In this document: positions 1 to 12,239 of the stretch, one piece after another
Layout: each line of letters opens with the position of its first letter
Numbering within the stretch: the stretch's first letter is position 1
Assembly: GCA_022828595.1 (NCBI GenBank)
Contig: JAKGHH010000003.1
Span: forward strand, 55,541,759-55,605,758
DNA from: Nelumbo lutea
Taxonomy: Eukaryota; Streptophyta; Magnoliopsida; Proteales; Nelumbonaceae
Length of the DNA stretch: 64,000 nt
Direction of reading: 5' to 3'
Translations under genes and position numbers: made by a program
Notes under the pieces: model-generated
Database searches by the model: none
Seen by the model: the letters and a program-made list of their open reading frames with translations, nothing else
What the model was told of the DNA's origin: nothing

Positions 1-539
1 TAAAATATTAAAAAATCTGAAATTTTATAGCCACATGAATAACTCACTCTGAATTTTACACACACAACCATGAGCTATCAAGGATGTTTAAACCCAACAT
101 AAGAAAAAATAAATAAACAAAAAAGTTCGCATCATGAGATTCAAATGAAATTTATCAAAGCAATGCAGAACTGTTTTATGCTGCTAGTTAGAAGACAATT
201 AAATTTTCTTTAGCTTTTATGATTAATCTTCAGTACTGCTAGCTTCTCAAAGCAACCACCAGATGCATATGATTATGCATTAATGGGAATTCAATGACTA
301 ATGCCCATTCTACTATTTTTTCTCTATTTTGGCAAATGACAATTTTTATTCTTTCACTGTTTTGTTTACTGGTGTGGACAAAAAATCTCAGAATCTGTAA
401 GGACACAGTTTCAGATTGATCAAACAAGGACACAGTTTTAGGGAGCTCATTGATCTTATGGTCATTTCATTTCAAGGTTTTATCAAATGGTGACAGATCT
501 TGGATCAGATACTGATGACCAATGGATATGTTGGGAATT

Positions 540-735
540 TATTTAAAAGGAAGACCTGTTGTGGTTTGATTTGCTTTCTTGACTTGGAGAAAGCTTATGA
601 AACATGCCTTTTGTAATGGTTTTGGGCATGCACATCATTAATCTCATTTCTCTATCTTAGTCAATGGGTCTTTCATGGTTCCTTTCTAGGAAGGAGGAAA
701 CTTGGGCAGGGTGATCATCCACATCCTTTCTCTTC
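540..735 (+). pseudogene. L1-type LINE reverse transcriptase remnant (plus strand)
   Basis: A short, frameshifted stretch translates to CFLDLEKAYE followed after a gap by LVNGSF and GQGDHPHPFS. These match the RT blocks [14 protein letters not shown] and RQGDPLSPF of the well-preserved LINE at 16.7-18.2 kb. Stops and frameshifts show that it is dead. It lies downstream of the last visible RPN2 exon, probably inside RPN2 intron 15. Confidence 0.7.
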
Positions 736-774
736 CCCGCCTCACAAAATATGATTAGATCATCTGTGAATTGG

Positions 775-905
775 AGGTTAGTGATGAAAACTTGATCTCT
801 CACAACTCTCCAACCATGAATCTATCTCAACCTGTCAGCCTTGGTGATCATACAGATAAGGATGTCTGCCATAAGAGTAAAAAGAAAGGGAGATAGTGGG
901 TCCCC
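775..905 (-). pseudogene. L1-type LINE reverse transcriptase remnant (minus strand)
   Basis: On the minus strand this reads [16 protein letters not shown] and then the segment leading to HGWRVVRDQ, the same RT block as [16 protein letters not shown] in the LINE near 17.1 kb. It points the opposite way to the neighbouring plus-strand fragment, so two insertions or an inversion are needed. It is too short and broken to be functional. Confidence 0.7.
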
Positions 906-925
906 TAGCTCTTCCTCCTCATCAT

Positions 926-1742
926 AGTTTTCAAGGCGCCAAGGCGAGGCCAGGTGACAGGGGGGAACCTAGTCGCCTAGGCGATGGATTTTTTTAAGTA
1001 AAACCCTAGATCCTAGGGTAGTTCCCTAGGTTCCATAACCATCTTTCCTTAATAATTATTCATAATTTTCATAAGAAAAGTATAAATTTCATGTTTAAGT
1101 CTAGAAAACCAACATTTTATGAGAAGAAAAAGAACAAAGTAAAGAATATTCAAAAAATATAGGGGCTGAACCCCTACTTTTGTTATAGGAAAGAAGAAAA
1201 GAAAAGGTGGAAGAAGAAGAAGAATGAGAAGACATGAAAGAAGAAAATGTGTTGATTAGACAAAATTTTAAGTTCTTCCCTTGCTTATAGATTCAGGTTT
1301 TGAAAATTTTGAGGGATCAATCAAGGATCAAAATTTTGATACGATATGCCCCATATCGGGTGTATTATATTGTATCTTTGGGGTCCTGATACCTGTTTAC
1401 AGGTGTTTTCAGGGACCCATTTTTTTAAATAATATAATTTAAAAATGAAATTGAGAACCAAAGAAATAAAAAAAGTAGGGGGAGGTGAACCATGGGTTCA
1501 ATACAACAGTTAGCAATGTTTGCATTGATTAAACCCTAACAAAATAAGAAAATAATAAAAATAAATTAGTATATAAACACATAAAATGAACATTCCAGTT
1601 TAACAATGTCTATTTTATAATTATAATGTCAAAAAATTAAAAATCTAAAAGTATTTTATAACCCGGTGCACAAAACTGCTAGGCGACTGGGCAAGGCGAG
1701 CCTCCAAGGGCGCCTTGTCGCCTAGGCGTCGCCTTTGACAAC
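926..1742. mobile_element. Non-autonomous TIR element with GGCG-rich ends
   Basis: The ends are inverted, GC-rich and built on GGCGCC, AGGCGAG and CCTAGGCG motifs (left about 926-985, right about 1680-1742), around an AT-rich non-coding core. I see no ORF. Similar repeats with GCCTAGGCG ends are common in plant genomes. No clear target-site duplication was found, so the superfamily is open. Confidence 0.55.
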
Positions 1743-1779
1743 ATTCTGTTCAGTGTCATATTTATTGTTAAATTATGGG

Positions 1780-2590
1780 TGCTTCAATCATTTCTTATTA
1801 CTTCCACCAAGTCCTTTTTGGTCTGCCCCTGGCACTTCTAGCCCCTTCAACTTGTAAGAGAACCTTTTCTAGTAGGTGCTGTAAATGGTCTTTTATGCAA
1901 GCGACTAAACAATCTCAATCTACTTCCTCTCATTTTATCATCTATTGGAGCTACTCCTAGGTTCCTTTGTAAGACTTCATTTCTAACCCTGTCCATCCTA
2001 GTTTTACCACTCATCCATCTAAGCATTTGCATTTCTGCTGCTCATTTTTTTGGACATTCTATTTCTTAACTGTCCAACACTCTTCTCCATACAACATAGC
2101 TAGCCTTACAACTATTTTATAGAAAATTTCTTTTAGCCTAAGTGGTATTTGCATATCACATAGGACTCCACATACACCTCTCCGTTTTGCCCATCCTGCT
2201 CTAATTCTATGGGTGACATCCTCCTCAATCTCTCCTTCGTTATGATTATTGAAACAAGGTTGCAGAAGAGGTCACATGGAGTTATCTCTTGGTCTCCAGT
2301 CCAAAGTGTATCCTGGTTAGCACTCCTATTACTGTTAAATTTACATTACTTTTAGTCCTACATTTTTTATGAGTATTTTAGTCCTACTTATTTTAAAATC
2401 CTCTTGTTTCTTATAAAGTTGTCCATAAATCCAATTTTATATTTAACCCCCTTGCTAGTTTCATCAATTAATACTATGTCATCAGCAAACATCAAGCACC
2501 ATGGGAACTCCTCTTGGATATGTTTAGCCATTTCATCTATGATTAGCACTTAGTGGGTCCCCTTGCTCTAAGGCTCTATTTGTCTTGTTT
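1780..2590 (-). pseudogene. RTE-clade LINE 3' remnant
   Basis: Read on the minus strand, broken frames give, in order, EEFPWCLMFADDIVLIDE (RT catalytic block, FADD intact, about 2465-2520), SRTKI, EEDVTHRIRAGWAKRRG (about 2170-2225), AMLYGEECWTVKK (about 2060-2100) and MLRWMSGKTRMDRVRNEVL followed by GVAPIDDKMR (about 1900-2030). This order is diagnostic for the plant RTE-type non-LTR retrotransposon often misannotated as 'craniofacial development protein 2-like'. Several frameshifts and stops are present. It differs in clade from the L1-type LINEs elsewhere in the window. Confidence 0.85.
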
Positions 2591-2662
2591 TTATTGGATT
2601 TGACAGTGTTTAAAATTAATATAGAGCAAGCAAAGCATCAATCTTCTTAAATGTATTATAGA

Positions 2663-2880
2663 CATAATGGGACCATGTAAGACACACCAAAAGAACACTG
2701 ACATGGAGCTAACAAGTCCACAATGTGTAAAAGAGGGTGGTACATCTTTAGGCATTGCGTTTAGTTTTAAGTTTTAAGTCCACAATGCCTAAAGATGTAC
2801 CACCCTCTTTTACACATTGTGGACTTGTTAGCTCCATGTCAGTGTTCTTCTTTTGGTGTGTCTTACATGGTCCCATTATG
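2663..2880. repeat. Near-perfect 95-bp foldback (hairpin)
   Basis: The left arm (2663-2757) is the reverse complement of the right arm (2783-2880), with one 3-nt insertion in the right arm and a loop of about 25 bp. The arms show no coding potential. The near-perfect pairing argues for recent origin, as a foldback MITE, an inverted duplication or a young hairpin-RNA locus. Confidence 0.9.
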
Positions 2881-3243
2881 CACATAAATAAAAGTTTAAA
2901 GTTTAGCATCAGAATCAGTGGAATGTCAAAAACTAAGAAAACCAATCTCTGACTTGAAATTTTTAAGAGTTGAGGCAACAGCTGCCAGTTAATGAACATT
3001 TTATAAATTTTATATGTCTGTACAGGACCATTTATACTTTTAACTTTAATACAATATACTTTACCAGCTTACCTTTTTCAAAACGTAAAAAAAAAAAAGC
3101 CTCTAAGCAGATATTACTACCTTGATGTTTAATTTCAAATAGAAATGTTACCATGAATATACATGCTTTCCTTTCAAACAAATGGAAAAAGTTGTAGCCC
3201 ATAACTAGCCATAAAGAATTTAAGACTAATTAAGTAACTTAAC
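2881..3243. other. Non-coding stretch, RPN2 intron 15
   Basis: AT-rich sequence downstream of exon 15 with no recognisable coding or repeat signal. The remaining RPN2 exons (the last quarter of the protein) were looked for on the minus strand down to position 1 and not found, so intron 15 probably continues past the left edge. Confidence 0.5.
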
Positions 3244-6200
3244 TAGAGTTATCTGAAATTGTTTTCCAGTGTTTCCCACCACAAAGATGTGCTCAATGTT
3301 GGTCTCATGTATCAACTTGAGGAAGACCTGCAAGCAAATAAAGTTCTAAATCAAAAACAGTATGGATGGGAAAATCTTAAGGGTGCAGTTAGAAAATTGA
3401 GCATATACCTGGTTTGGATTAAAGACATTGCCAAGAGGACTGGCCATTTGAAAGGATAGTTGCAACTTCTGGAGATGGTTTGCTGACAGTGAGACTGCAG
3501 TTTCTCCAGATAAATCTAGCCTGAATAAAAGAAAAAAGTATATAGGTTGGTCTGGCTTATTTCATGTATGTTAGTGTAAAGCATGTTTCAAGAGTCAAGA
3601 CCATTTTAGTCATCATATAAGATGGAGATGCTGGCATGTTCATCTTGCCAAAGACAAACATTCTAAAATAGCATGCAATTTTTTTATCAGCAACACAGAA
3701 TATTAATAAAACTAAAAGAAAAAGAGGTTACAACAAGAGATTGTTAGAAAGGAAACCCTTAACAACAATAAGATCCCACCACCCTGTTAACATTGAGCCC
3801 AAAACAAATGATATCTATGAACTCCTTGCTTAGCTAATCCATCTGCTAACCCATTAGCGGACCCTCTAATCCATCTTACATGAATTTGCACTTGTCTTGA
3901 CAACAACTTGAACCACTTGAACTCACTTCTGAATTGACATAATACCCCTTCTCCTTTTTTCAACCAGCCAATGACTATTTTTGAATCCCCTTCCACGATC
4001 ACCCTTGTGATTCCCATTTCCTTAGCTTTTTGCACCCCAACAATAACAGCTATGAATTCTGCTCTTACAATCACCCTGTTCAATAAGCCCTGAAAACTCC
4101 CGGAGGGTCCCAGATTACCCAAACTGTTAACATCAAAATTAAGTTTCACCCCCCCCCCCCCAAATTGGGGGAGACCAAGCCTCAAGGAATAGGATAGCAC
4201 CAGAAGTGTCCTTACACAACAAATCAAAGCAAAATACTCCTGGTGAACCACAAACAGATCCAATAGAATTAATGCAGGACAGGAAAGATAAAAAGGATCT
4301 GGATTATGAAAGGAAGAGATTCAGATCTGAATAGAAAAGAAAGAAAAGAATGATTTTTTTTATAAGTAAGAAAAAAAAAGAAAGATTGCACTTTTAAGAG
4401 ATAAAAGAGAGAGGAGGAAACACTCTTACCTGCAGGTAGCTTCAAAAGAAGTTTATCGTTCCATTAGTTCCATTCTAAAAATTCAATGGACTTTATTTAT
4501 AGATTAAACATGTTAAGTCTCGAATCTCCATCTAGTAACTATGGTTTCAATTCAACTAGCAAACTGATCCTAAACAAATTCTATCTGCCTCAAAACTAAG
4601 GCAACCCAATAGGGAGTATTTTCAAATAAGGAGTATTTTCATGAAAATAGTTCATGGAGTAGAGGCCAAAGATTTTCACGAGGTAGAAAAAAAGTTTTTC
4701 ATGGAGTATTTTCACGAGGTAGAAAAAAAGTTCATGGAGTATTTTCACAAGGTCCTCATCATCAGTAAGGCTAGCAATGGATAGAGACTTAGTGGAAGGA
4801 GGCTTTGTGGAGAAAGCAAAATGGAGGTCAGCTTTGAGGGTAGAGGCCAAAGATTTTCTCTTTGAAGAAATACGGATCAAAGGAAGAATGGGACTGAAAA
4901 TAAGATAACAGAAGAGGGCTACGGTTCTTGTGGAAGGCTCAAACATGATTGCCTGGGTGAAGGAATATGTCTTTGACACAGCAACTAAAGGGAAACAGAC
5001 AAAATGGAAAGAGAAGTCCTCAGAGTCAGGTAGGAGGTATGTGATGGAGAACAAGGGGAATGCAAAGGGTGCATTCATATCTCTCACTGAATATTTTTCT
5101 AAAGAAAGGAAGCAGATGGTTTGCTTCCCTCAAGGGAAGAATGGCAAAGGATAGATAAAGATAGCTGGAATACTAACAAAATTCCTAAATAGAAGGGAAC
5201 TGGAAAAAAAAAGAACTATCGGAAATTGATGAAAGGGAACTAAGACCAGAAACTAGAAGACAGATCATGTATAAGGAAGAGGTACCAGAAAAGAAATTTT
5301 TAACCATGGCAAACAGTAGGAGGGATCCTTCCTGGATAGCAGATGGAACAGCGGGAAAATGGGAAAGAACACTAATGGTCGAAGCTGGAGGATTAGTGAC
5401 AGATTGCTGGAAAGTTGCAGAACTACTGAAGCTCAAACTGGAGCTAAGAAGCACTTTCATCTTAACTCCGTTTGGTTCTGCTAAGGCAGTATTGGACCCT
5501 CTCGAAAACCAGGTAAATGTTGGAGCATGTTGTATCCAAGATGTTCTGGGGACCTTTTCGGTCCATAAATGGTCTTTTTCTTCAAACTTGAAAGTGTTCT
5601 TAATGGAAGATAATGTTACTGTCCGAGTGGTTGGGCTGTCATTCCATCTCTGGAATCAAGAAACTGCAAACTCAATTGCTTTGCTGTGTGGAGCTCGCCT
5701 TGATGGTGTCTTCTGGGGAGATCTGCGAAGTGCAGCCATTCTACTGGGTGGAGTAAAACTAGAAGATATACCGAGGAAGGTGACTGTAATTGTGGATGAT
5801 GTTCTTACCAGTTTGGTTAGTGTCCTCCATTGAAGCTAACCTTTGGAGGGAGGCAAGGCAGGAGGAAGACGAAAAGGTGGAGGAAATGGAGTTACGTGGC
5901 AGCTTGAAGTTGGTTGGAAAAAAGAGACAAGGAAGTTTCACTGAAATGGAAACTCTACCTTTAGGCAGTCCAAAAGATTTGGGTCAGGAGACTATTAGGA
6001 GACGTGTGACACAAGGTAAAGGTTTGACAGCCAATAGAACCTTTGCTCAGGTAGCTGCTTGTGGCGCCAAACAAAATATTTTGAATGATTCAAATGAAGG
6101 AAGGGCAGAGGCATTGGTAGCCTCAGGAATATGCACGGGAGTCCAACCAGCAGGCCCATCTCTAAATTGTAATTTTGGGCCCAGTTGGCCCAAAAAGTTA

Positions 6201-9200
6201 AGTGGGCTATGTTTAAAAGACCCAAGAGTGAGGGGGGCGCGTGCAACTTAAAGGAGCACGTGACAAGGTTGGCTCCTCAGGTAGACAGTAAAATCCGTCT
6301 ACCATCATCTTCCTCGAGCTCTTTCTCTCGTTCAAACAGTTCAGCGAAGGTCTCCAGCTCGTTACAGTGGAGACCCTCGAAGAAGATGTCGCATAAGGAA
6401 TAGGATCGCCGTAACCCCAGGAGTGTGAAGAGCAGTGAGGTTTTCGACTCTGATTCGGAAAGATTGACAGACGATGAAGAACTTTCTGATTCCGATTCAG
6501 ATTTGGAAGAAACCATTAGCTTGGGAAGTATCGACCTCCAAAAGCCAAGAGATATACTGGAAGAGGGTAGCCTAAACATTGAATTGTTATTCCTAGAGGA
6601 GGAGACGGATTCACAAGATTCTAGTAATATCAAAATGCAAAGAAGAGTGAGCCTTAGCAGCGAAGAACAGACCTTTCCCAAACTGGGTATGCTATACAAA
6701 AGACAGGTTGAGTTGGGAACACTGAAAGAGGTAAAGCAGAGTGCATCCCGGCCAATAAACGAGTCCATCCCATTTGTGCAGCCTAGTCAGGACATCAGGC
6801 CAGAGAGACAGGAATCAAACTTGGAGCCTTACCTAAGGAGTCACGCAGAGGGAAAGAGAAGTGAAGTTTCTTTGACTGTAGAGGGTGAGGAAGTATTGAT
6901 TGTACCTAGTCCGCTTCCACTACTGAGTCCGGAAAAGGGGAAGGGCTTAGTCCTGACTCCAAGAATTGATACCCAGCAGCTGGTCCACATGCAACCATCT
7001 ATGCTAATTCCAGGTAAGCCTGTCCATTTGGTTTTAGATACTAACTTGGGTTCTCTGCCTGTAACAGATGTCTTGGAATCCCAACCAGACCAACCAACTG
7101 GTAGCAGGGAAGTGGCGATTGATAATGATGGAGTCCGATCAAAGAAGGGAGCTGGGTTGTTAGAAGGAAACAAGAGGAGTTAGAATGGATTTGGGAGCAG
7201 ATTTGTGCCCTGTTGGAGGAAATGATAGACCTGGCTCCAAAAAACCCTGAATCAGAGGTAGGAACCAATGGATTGGGGCAAGAATTAGGAAATAAAGGGC
7301 AGAATAGGAAGTCAGTGGGAAACAAGGGTAGGAAAAAGAAGAAAAAGTCTGAAGTAGAGAGACTAATAATGGACATTGAAGGGGATATTGAGTTCAGTGG
7401 TAGAGGGGAAAGAAAGAAGGGTTCTAAATGAAGGAACACTATATTGGAGGGCTAAATTCTTGAGAGGTAATGAAGATAATAAGCTAGAATGTAAGGGGTT
7501 TGGGTAGTGCCAGAAAAAGGAGTCGATTAAGGAGCTACTTAGGAGAGAAAGACCTGATGTTGTGATGTTGCAGGAGACAAAATTAGCTGAACTAGATAGA
7601 AGGTGGGTCAGGGAGATCTGAATGGTGCTCAGCTCCGTCGCGGGGAGCCTCGGGGGGAATAATAACTTTGTGGAGGGAGGACTTCGGAGAACCAGTAGAG
7701 GAGCTAATAGGAAACTTCACTGTATCCCCAAAATTCAGAATGGAGGAAGATGGATTTACTTGGGTGCTAAAAATGTGTATGGTCCAAATAATCACAGAGA
7801 GAGGAGTGAGTTATGGGGGGAGCTTCATGGAATTCAAGGTTTGTGGGAAGGTCCTTGGTGTTTGGGGGTGATTTTAATGCAATAAGATTCACAAATGAGT
7901 CAAATAATCCTAAGTAGGCCATTACAACTAGTATGAGGAAGTTCAATGACTTCATAAATTCCTGTGAGTTACGGGAGCTTCCTTTACTACAGACTACCTA
8001 CACTTGGTCCAACTTCCAAGAAAACCCAACCTACTCAAAGCTTGACAGATTCCCATTTAATGAGGGTTGGGAGAGCCATTGGAGAGGTTTGGTGGCTAAG
8101 GCCCTACCTAGGATAACCTCTGATCACTACCCTATAGAAGTAGGACATCAACCTCTTGGTAATGGACCTAGACCATTCATGTTTGAAAATATGTGGCTGA
8201 CACACCCGGACTTCTTGCCTAAGGTTAAGGAATGGTGGAGTGAAGAGATGAGAGAAGTGAAATGGGATGGGGTTAGATTCCATAAAAAATTAAAAAGGTT
8301 GAGAGGCAAAATAAAAGAATGGAATAAGGTTCAATTTGGAAGAGTAGAGGAGGTAAAAGCTAGATTATTGGTTCAGATTGAGGAGTTAGATGCAAAAGAA
8401 TCCCAAGGGATGATGGATGAGCAAGACAAAATGAGGAGGAAATTGAAAAAGGAGTTAGAGGGGACTTTGTTGAGGGAGGAGATCTCTTGGAGACAAATGC
8501 AGACAAAAATGCAGACAAAAGAATCCCAAGGCATTCTAGTAACTCACCTTCAGTTTGCTTATGATATTGTTATTTTCTGTGAAGGGAATGAGTTGAGCAA
8601 AGTGGAGAACCTTAAGATTTTAATAAGTACTTTTGAGAGGGTCTCCAACTTGAAGGTAAATTTTGATAAAAGTTGTGTGGTTGGAGTAAACTTGGAGAAT
8701 AGGGAGATTGAATCCATTGCAGAATGCTTAGGTTGCAATACTTAGGGCTACCCTCAGGAGCCAACCCTAAAGAAAGTATTGTGGAGAAATTTGATAAGTG
8801 CTTGGCGGCTTGGAAAAAGAATTACATTTCAATAGGGGGTAGGCCGACTTTAATTAAGGCTACACTTGCCAACCTTCCAACCTACTTCCTTTCAGTGTTC
8901 AGGATTCCTCCAAGGGAGGCTAAGAAACTGGAGAGGAGAATGAGGGACTTTCTATAGGAACCAGGAGAGGTGAAAAAGGATCACTTGATCAGATGGGAGA
9001 TAGTTAACAAACCAAAGGAAGATGGGGGTTTAGGGATAGGGAACATAGTGCTAAAGAATGTAGCCCTTCTAGAGAAGTAGCTATGGAGATGGCCCCGAGA
9101 AAGAGAGAGATTATGGCATGAGGTGGTGGCAAGCATTCATGGTTGTACAGGAAATGGTTGGGATTCCGGGATATCCCGCCAAGCTACCCTTACTACACCT

Positions 9201-12193
9201 TGGAAGGCTATACATGGTATTCTTCCTCGCTTCCTCAGATTCATCAGGTATGATTCTCGTTCTGGTAATGTTATTCTATTCTGGGAGGATATTTGGGTGA
9301 ATACTCAACCCCTCAAAGATTGTTTCCCCTCACTCTATTCCGTTTCCCTTCACAAACATGAGCCAATTACAACTTTTCTCTCGAGCCCGTTAAACCCCTT
9401 ATCTTTAAACTGGGACTTTGGGTTTCATTGAGGGTTAAGGGATGGTGAGTCGAATTGTGTTATTGAGCTAATTCATTTATTAGAATCTGTTTGCTTGGAC
9501 CCCACTTCTTCTGATCAAAGGGTTTGGACTCCTCTTCCAAAAGGTACTTTTAGTTGCTCTTCTTTTCTAAAACCCCTCAGTTCTAACCCCATTTCCCAAG
9601 GATTCCCTGTCAAAGAAGTTTGGGCACGACCTATTCCCCAAAAAATTGTTGTATTCTGTTGGGAAGTCTTCTATGGGAAAATCAATACTTTGGAAAACTT
9701 ATAGAAAAAGAGACCCTCGCTTTGTCTTTCCCCAAATTGGTGTTCCTTGTGTAAGGCCGAGAATGAGGACTGTGTTCATTTGTTGATCTCTTGTTCCTTT
9801 GCTACAACTATATGGAGGTGGAGCCTTTGTTTATTTGGAGGTAGGTGGTCTATGCCTTTTGATTTAAGCTTGTTATTCAACCCATCTGTCTTTGCTTGGC
9901 ACACTAGAAGAGGTAAGATCATGTGGAAATGTGTCAGGGCAGCCACTCTTTGGACTCTTTGGGAGGAAAGGAATGCAAGAATTTTCTTAGAGAAGGAAAG
10001 CGGGTTAGATGAAATGAAGGATTGTATCCTAACAAGAGCAATCCATTGGCTGAAAACTGTGGATATCTTTGATGACTTCTCCTTTGATGACTTGTGGAGG
10101 AATTGGCTAGTAATAGCTAACACTTCAACAAAGAATGATAGAATTCTGTCAGAATGGATTCCACCTTTGGAAGGTGTCATCAAGCTGAACTTTGATGGAA
10201 GCAGCCAAGGCAACCCCGGGCCTTCAGGTATAGGGGGTATCCTAAGAAATAAGGACAGCAACATAATTTCCCTATTCTCAAGACCGGTGGGAGTGGGGGA
10301 TTCCACAAGGGCAGAAATCCTTGCTGCAGTACAAGGAATTCAGATCGCCAACCGGCTTGGGGTGGAGCATCTCCTAGTTGAAGGGGACTCTCAGGTGGTA
10401 ACAAGTGGCTCCTAAACTTGGATACCACCATTTGGGGCTACAAAGATCTCATCAAAAAAGTAAAGTGGTTAACCAGCAATATGAGAGTTGAGGTAAAATG
10501 GGTTAGTAGATCTGTTAATTCTATGTAAGTTGTTATTAATTTGGAAATCTGTACTTAACTAGCCCGGAGAGGTTGCAACTCGTGCCTTTCCTTGGGGACT
10601 TTGTACTATTGTCTATTGCTGATTAATAAAATTATTTCAATTATAAAAAAAAAGGACTCTTAACTCCTAAAATAACTCTAACAATACTTACTTTCTAATC
10701 CTACTAAAACTATCTTATTGTAAAGAAACCAGAATCACTAAAAATAATAAATTATGATTTGACCATAAATACTAATTATAGGAGTTACTATAAATAGAAA
10801 GTCTGCAAATTACCAAAATAGTGATTTTTTGTTTTTACTAAGAAAGGTATTTTTTTTAGAAAATTGACATTTAACCCAGTTCCTAACAAATTAAAAGTGC
10901 CGAAATTCAAGTAACCCAAAAATTATGAAACTTCCATTGAATGACAAATTGAGAAAAAACTGATTTCTTTCTCCATAGATTATTTCCTTGCTTCCATGCA
11001 TGCATCAATCAATTAGGAAATTAAAACCACACACTTAATATCTAAGAACACACACCAATATCTCAGTACATTGGAATATTTTTTAAGCTTCAATCATTTT
11101 TCCAGCTTAGTTGATGAAAGCATGCTTTGCCCAGACAACATGGACAAAAGTTTCATCATACAATCTGAGCAGTCCTCTAGACATGAAGCCTGCATCTAAG
11201 CAGACGAAATCCAACAGATTCATAACTTCAAAGAAACATGCCTGTCACTTTGTATCATCTTCCCCAGTTAAGGCAGTACCAAGCAATCACAAAAATCACA
11301 TCATTTAGAAACATATAACAGTAACTAGACTTCTAAGCACTATAAAAATCTTGATGTCAATCTCATAATTTATACAGTCTCTACTTAATAATGTAACATG
11401 TTTCCTATGAGAACAATGAAAATGCAAGACCTTTTAAGGCATAGAGCATCTACATATGCAGTTCTAGGATAAATTTTAGTTTACAAAACAAAAGCCTTAC
11501 TTTTGCTTGGTCTCTATGCTTCCAAGATCACCATCCAGGACAGCAATTTCTGCATTGTCAATTCTAATTAATCCTGTAACAAATATTGGTGCTTGAGACT
11601 GGCCTCCAGTAGCATAAATTTTATCATGCTCAGGATCATGAAGCACAACCTGCAACATTTACGATGTATATATAGTTCCAAGGATCAAGGCCAAGCAAAG
11701 ATCAGCTCCCAAATGACAATGAAAAGTTACCTCAAAAATGCATATATATTTTCCCACATCAACAGTCTTTGGCAAGACAAAGGAATAGACTGAGCTTTCA
11801 GGGTCAAACTTGAGTTCCTGCATTGAACAGAAGCCATAAACACCATCACAGATGAAAGTTAATGGGGTATCATATAATTCAAGAATCAACACTAATGCAT
11901 ATGTAGCTAGGACAAGCATTGCAAACTGCATGCACTAACAGAAAACACAGAAAAGATAGGTAATGTTGCACCTGGTTCTCAACAAGAGAGGTATCTCTTG
12001 AACCCAATTGCACAAGTTTTACTGTTAGAGGCGGCGATGTGGACCCCAGCACAGTATTGACCTTAACCTGACAAGTACAAAATAGATAAACCAAAAACAT
12101 GTTAAGATGAAACTGAAGTAGAAGAATTTATCTCAATCAAGTCAAAGCAAACACTGATACTTAATTCTTTTGTTTCTCTTTACATGTAAAGAG

Positions 12194-12239
<46 letters not shown>

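Larger units (their letters stand above)
4760..10653 (+). mobile_element. Degenerate L1-type LINE in RPN2 intron 13 (LINE-1)
   Basis: A plus-strand non-LTR retrotransposon, antisense to RPN2, with the plant L1 order: ORF1 region, APE-type endonuclease, reverse transcriptase, zinc-binding zf-RVT domain, RNase H, A-tail. The 3' end is at about 10645-10653, where an A-run follows AATAAAATTATTTCAATTAT. Many stops and frameshifts plus a large internal RT deletion make it inactive. No convincing target-site duplication was found and the 5' boundary is approximate. It is related to the better-preserved LINE at 14.3-21.1 kb. Confidence 0.85.

Noticed and set aside
1..3240. Search for the last RPN2 exons
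   Set aside because: No C-terminal RPN2 motif was found on the minus strand; only LINE and repeat sequence is present, so the rest must be left of the window.
4420..4440. Possible extra RPN2 splice donor (CTGCAG|GTAAGAG on the minus strand)
   Set aside because: Exons 13 and 14 join directly in phase with the conserved protein; no exon-like coding lies upstream of this site.
5185..5460. Ser-rich minus-strand open segment near LINE-1 5' end
   Set aside because: Shadow of the plus-strand ORF1 region.
6277..6768. 163-residue minus-strand open segment, Ser-rich
   Set aside because: It is the antisense shadow of the acidic Ser/Asp/Glu part of LINE-1 ORF1, with no family features.
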